Source: an uncultured Sphingomonadaceae bacterium (GTDB lineage: Bacteria; Pseudomonadota; Alphaproteobacteria; Sphingomonadales; Sphingomonadaceae). From it: 64,000 nt of DNA. How positions within the stretch are numbered: the stretch's first letter is position 1; the number at the start of each line of letters is the position of its first letter. The notes beneath the pieces are model-generated. The model ran no database searches and was not told the DNA's origin. It saw nothing but the letters and a program-made list of their open reading frames with translations. Below are positions 60,843-64,000 of the stretch, in pieces. The translations under genes were made by a program, and so were the position numbers. The DNA lies in assembly GCA_947493195.1 (NCBI GenBank), contig CANLQG010000003.1, forward strand, positions 186,001-250,000, read 5' to 3'.

Positions 60843-62207
60843 CTAGCGCATCCGGCCCTTCAACTTCGCCTTCTTGATGAGGTCGCCGTACTGATGTGCC
60901 AGCAGGTGCGACTGGATCTGGCTGATGGTATCCACGGTGACGTTGACAACGATCAGCAGGCTGGTGCCGCCAAGGAACAGCGGCAGGCCGGTCTGCGCGA
61001 TACCCCATTCCGGGATGATGCAGACGGCGGTCAGGTAGATGGCACCAACCACGGTGATGCGGGTCAGCACATAATCGAGATAATCGGCAGTGCGCTTGCC
61101 CGGACGGATACCGGGAATGAAGCCGCCGTTCTTCTTCAGGTTCTCGGCGGTATCTTCCGGATTGAAGACAACCGCAGTATAGAAGAACGCGAAGAACATG
61201 ATGCCGATGCCATAGAGAAGCATGTACAGCGGCTGCCCGTGCGCCAGGTACTGGTTGAGCGTCACGATCACGCTGCCCCAGGTGCTGGAAGTGTCCACCG
61301 AATTACCGGCAAACTGCGTGATGGTCAGCGGCAGAAGCAGCAGCGAACTTGCAAAAATCGGCGGGATCACCCCGGCGGTGTTAAGCTTCAGCGGCAGGTG
61401 CGAACGGTCCGCCTGCATGCCCCCGCGCTGGGTCGCGCGCTTGGGATACTGGATGAGTAAGCGCCGCTGAGCGCGCTCGAAGAAGCAGATCACCAGGATC
61501 AGGACCACGACCATGACAATCAGACCGCCGATCAGCACGCCGCTGATCGAGCCGGTACGACCCCCTTCGAACAGGTTGGCCGTGAACGTCGGGAACTGGG
61601 CAACGATGCCCGCCATGATGATGAGCGACACGCCATTGCCGATGCCGCGCGCAGTGATCTGTTCGCCCAGCCACAGTAGGAACATCGTGCCGCCGACAAG
61701 GTTGATCACCGAAACAATGCGGAACGTGTAGCCGGGGTCGACAACGGCCTGCAGCCCGCTCGATGCGGCGTAGGCTTCCAGCCCGCTGGCCAGGAACCAG
61801 CCCTGGATCGCGCAAAGGAAAACCGTACCGTAGCGGGTGTACTGGTTCAGTTTCTTGCGCCCGGCCTCGCCTTCCTTCTTCAGCGCCATCAGACTGGGAT
61901 GCAGCGCGGCCGCCATCTGGATGACGATCGAGGCGGTGATGTAGGGCATCACGCCCAGCGCGATCAGGCTCATACGCTCCAGCGAACCGCCGGAGAACAT
62001 GTTGAACATGTCGAGGATGCCGCCACGCGTCTGGTCATACAGCGTTTCCAGGATCAGCGGGTTCACACCGGGCAGCGGAACAAAGCTGAGGAAACGGAAG
62101 ACGATGAGCGCACCGATCGTAAACCAGATACGCTGCTTGAGTTCGGTGGCCTTGCTGAAGTTGGAGAAACTCAGCGAGCTTGCGAGATTATCGGCGCGAG
62201 ATGCCAT
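60843..62207 (-). CDS. secY: protein translocase subunit SecY
   Basis: A 454-aa membrane protein with ten helices. RIWFTIGALIVFRFLSFVPL and GVMPYITASIVIQMAAALHP in the first part, RATQRGGMQADRSHLPLKLN and TAGVIPPIFASSLLLLP in the plug/half-junction region, and AEQ-like SQIQSHLLAHQYGDLIKKAK near the end are typical. It forms the SecYEG channel. It lies between rplO and adk in the spc operon. Confidence 0.98.
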   Translation of the reverse strand: MASRADNLASSLSFSNFSKATELKQRIWFTIGALIVFRFLSFVPLPGVNPLILETLYDQTRGGILDMFNMFSGGSLERMSLIALGVMPYITASIVIQMAAALHPSLMALKKEGEAGRKKLNQYTRYGTVFLCAIQGWFLASGLEAYAASSGLQAVVDPGYTFRIVSVINLVGGTMFLLWLGEQITARGIGNGVSLIIMAGIVAQFPTFTANLFEGGRTGSISGVLIGGLIVMVVVLILVICFFERAQRRLLIQYPKRATQRGGMQADRSHLPLKLNTAGVIPPIFASSLLLLPLTITQFAGNSVDTSSTWGSVIVTLNQYLAHGQPLYMLLYGIGIMFFAFFYTAVVFNPEDTAENLKKNGGFIPGIRPGKRTADYLDYVLTRITVVGAIYLTAVCIIPEWGIAQTGLPLFLGGTSLLIVVNVTVDTISQIQSHLLAHQYGDLIKKAKLKGRMR

Positions 62208-62312
62208 GAGAAATGTCTGAATCCTGGTATTTGGCGCCGGACCCTCCCGGCTCAGGAAGGCTAGATAGGGATGCGCGGGCCCGATGTCGAACCCGCGCGT
62301 CCCATTTTCTGG

Positions 62313-62840
62313 TTACTTGGCTTCTTTGGCCGCCTTGTTGGCGTCGCGGCGAGCAGCCTTCTTTTCGTGCTCGGGCTTGCCGGGGTCGATCACGTCGACC
62401 TTGCCGCCAGCCTTTTCCACCGCAGCCACGGCACCCTTCGAGGCACCGGCAACGTTGAAGGTCAGCTTGTCCGTCAGTTCACCCTTGGCCAGCAGGCGCA
62501 CGCCGTCCTTGCCGCCACGGGCCACGCCAGCAGCCTTCAGGGCGGCGTGATCGATCGTGGACTTGGCGTCGAGCTTGCCATTGTCGACCAGCTTCTGGAT
62601 CTGGCCGATGTTCACTTCGGCGTAGTCCTTGCCGAAGGGGTTGTTGAAGCCCCGCTTTGGCAGGCGCATGTGCAGCGGCATCTGGCCGCCTTCGAAGCCC
62701 TTTACGGCAACGCCCGAACGGCTCTTCTGGCCCTTCTGGCCACGGCCGGCGGTCTTGCCCTTGCCCGAGCCGATGCCACGGCCCACGCGCATGCGCTCTT
62801 TACGGGCGCCTTCGTTGTCACGGATTTCGTTCAGTTTCAT
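62313..62840 (-). CDS. rplO: 50S ribosomal protein L15
   Basis: A 175-aa protein: [20 protein letters not shown], then [20 protein letters not shown] and [20 protein letters not shown], all L15 hallmarks. The C-terminus carries an extra basic alanine-lysine tail ([16 protein letters not shown]), so it is longer than most L15 proteins (about 145-160 aa). Start at 62840 rather than the frame start at 62849. Confidence 0.98.
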   Translation of the reverse strand: MKLNEIRDNEGARKERMRVGRGIGSGKGKTAGRGQKGQKSRSGVAVKGFEGGQMPLHMRLPKRGFNNPFGKDYAEVNIGQIQKLVDNGKLDAKSTIDHAALKAAGVARGGKDGVRLLAKGELTDKLTFNVAGASKGAVAAVEKAGGKVDVIDPGKPEHEKKAARRDANKAAKEAK

Positions 62841-62953
62841 AGTCTGCACTCGCTTTCGCTTTGTTCGCGCTAAAAGTGGTATTCTCGAAATGGAAGCGGC
62901 CCGCTACTTGAGCGGGCCACCACCGTCAAATTGTTTGTCGGTCGAGGAAGGCT

Positions 62954-63133
62954 TCAGCCTTCCACGATCTTCACCATGTGCGGCACCTTGGCGATGGCGC
63001 CGCGCACTTCGGGGGTGTCCTTCAGTTCGACAACCTTGTGCATCTTGTTCAGCCCGAGGCCGATCAGGATCTTGCGCTGGCTTTCGGGACGACGGATCGG
63101 CGAACCGATCTGCTTGATCTTGATGGTAGCCAT
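62954..63133 (-). CDS. rpmD: 50S ribosomal protein L30
   Basis: A 59-aa protein read directly from the sequence ([40 protein letters not shown], then [13 protein letters not shown]). This is the typical short bacterial L30. It stands in the conserved rpsE-rpmD-rplO order, five bases after rpsE. Confidence 0.97.
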   Translation of the reverse strand: MATIKIKQIGSPIRRPESQRKILIGLGLNKMHKVVELKDTPEVRGAIAKVPHMVKIVEG

Positions 63134-63138
63134 CTATC

Positions 63139-63996
63139 TTACTCCGTGATCGCTTCGGCTTCGGCCTGGGCCTCGGCTTCGCTCACCTGGCCACCACGAC
63201 CCAGCAGGTCGGCAACCTTCTTGCCACGACGCTGTGCAACCGACTTCGGCGAAGACTGGTTCACCAGCGCATCGAAGGTGGCGCGGATCATGTTGTAGGG
63301 GTTGGACGTGCCGATCGACTTGGTCACCACGTCGGCAACGCCAAGGCTTTCGAACACGGCGCGCATCGGGCCACCGGCGATGATGCCGGTACCGGCAGGC
63401 GCCGAACGCACGTTCACCTTGCCAGCGCCGAAGTGGCCCTTGCCGTCGTGATGGAGGGTACGACCTTCCTTCAGCGGCACGCGGATCATCTTCTTCTTGG
63501 CAGCAGCGGTAGCCTTGTTGATGGCTTCCGGAACTTCGCGGGCCTTGCCGTGGCCGAAGCCAACGCGGCCCTTGCCGTCACCCACCACGACCAGCGCGGC
63601 GAAACCGAAGCGCTTGCCGCCCTTCACCACCTTGGCGACGCGGTTGATGTGAACGAGCTTTTCGATCAGCTCCTCGCCATCGTCGTCACCGCGGTTGCCA
63701 CGGCGATCATCACGACCGCGACCACGGCCACGGCCACCATCACGGCCACCGCCACGATTGTCGTCACGGTTGCCGCCACGACCGCCGCGCTGACCGCGAG
63801 CGCCCTGGGGACGGCCTGCGTCGCCACCCGCTGCAGACTGGTTCTCGGCGGCTTCGGTGGTTGCCAGCGACGGGGTCGGCGTCGAGCCTTCGACGTTCTC
63901 GTTCACCTGCGCCTCGGCCTTGGCAGTGGCCGCCTCGGGCTTTTCCGCGGCGTTGGTTTCGGCGCCGGTGTCTTCGTTCTTGTTTTCGTCAGCCAT
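63139..63996 (-). CDS. rpsE: 30S ribosomal protein S5 with acidic/RGG N-terminal extension
   Basis: The S5 core (about residues 112-285; [60 protein letters not shown]) is complete. It is preceded by an unusual 110-residue extension: an acidic Asn/Glu/Ala part and then an Arg/Gly-rich part ([20 protein letters not shown]). E. coli S5 has 166 residues; this protein has about 285. Two adjacent ATG codons (63996, 63999) could start it. S5 affects decoding fidelity. Confidence 0.96.
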   Translation of the reverse strand: MADENKNEDTGAETNAAEKPEAATAKAEAQVNENVEGSTPTPSLATTEAAENQSAAGGDAGRPQGARGQRGGRGGNRDDNRGGGRDGGRGRGRGRDDRRGNRGDDDGEELIEKLVHINRVAKVVKGGKRFGFAALVVVGDGKGRVGFGHGKAREVPEAINKATAAAKKKMIRVPLKEGRTLHHDGKGHFGAGKVNVRSAPAGTGIIAGGPMRAVFESLGVADVVTKSIGTSNPYNMIRATFDALVNQSSPKSVAQRRGKKVADLLGRGGQVSEAEAQAEAEAITE

Positions 63997-64000
63997 CATC

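Overview
The window looks like a high-GC chromosomal segment of an alphaproteobacterium, most likely Sphingomonadales and probably Erythrobacteraceae. The evidence is protein character: an RGG-extended ribosomal protein S5, a cobalamin-riboswitch-controlled TonB receptor operon, the mdh/sucD/sucA/sucB/lpd order, tandem cyclopropane synthases, glycine-zipper RY-rich secreted proteins, and a CtrA-type TTAA-N7-TTAA site. The genus cannot be fixed from this sequence alone. No rRNA, tRNA, CRISPR array, transposase or complete prophage was recognised.

Layout. 0-5.7 kb: a truncated YqiJ-like membrane gene, a small secreted protein, an outer-membrane barrel protein, rlmN, an integral membrane protein coupled to a methyltransferase, and a glycine-zipper protein. 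5.7-11.9 kb: an amino-acid permease, then cinA-nadE and a coupled chain of an SDR/pteridine-reductase-like enzyme, cytochrome b and a Moco sulfite-oxidase-like lipoprotein. 11.9-16.9 kb: a DUF1801 gene, two divergent CFA synthase paralogues, a MATE exporter and an exported protein with an LRAT/NlpC-like His...Cys signature. 17-19.6 kb: argG, a 777-bp non-coding stretch with DnaA-box-like inverted repeats, a candidate structured transcript, a small ORF and a terminator, then rlpA.

19.6-23.3 kb is the most accessory-looking part. It holds an HTH/terminase-small-subunit-like protein, a large palindrome, a small conserved protein, and an AT-richer two-gene cassette of an SMC/OLD-type ATPase overlapping a PIN-like nuclease candidate; the cassette is a plausible nucleic-acid-directed defence module. 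23.3-34.3 kb: uvrA, a 927-aa trimeric autotransporter adhesin behind a CtrA-like box, thpR, an unusual GH24 muramidase, a lipoprotein and an exported M3 peptidase.

34.4-39.0 kb is a B12 uptake operon on the minus strand (riboswitch, btuB, btuF, btuC, btuD). The start of btuF has been rebuilt from a dispersed palindromic element. 39-48.9 kb: a SleB-type cell-wall hydrolase, a small conserved protein, then the TCA block mdh, sucD, sucA, sucB, a small lipoprotein and lpd; sucC is absent. 48.9-56.7 kb: membrane and VOC proteins, PepSY and TRIC-family genes, two paralogous RY-rich secreted proteins, a prolyl oligopeptidase and a beta-lactamase-fold serine hydrolase. 56.7-64 kb: the end of the ribosomal spc/alpha operon on the minus strand (rpsE, rpmD, rplO, secY, adk, an intruding SRPBCC gene, rpsM, rpsK, rpoA, rplQ, terminator).

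Three copies of a roughly 80-bp CGTCAYCCCGG...CCGGRRTGACG palindrome and one CTTCGACA-type palindrome are scattered in the window. One copy reaches into coding sequence.
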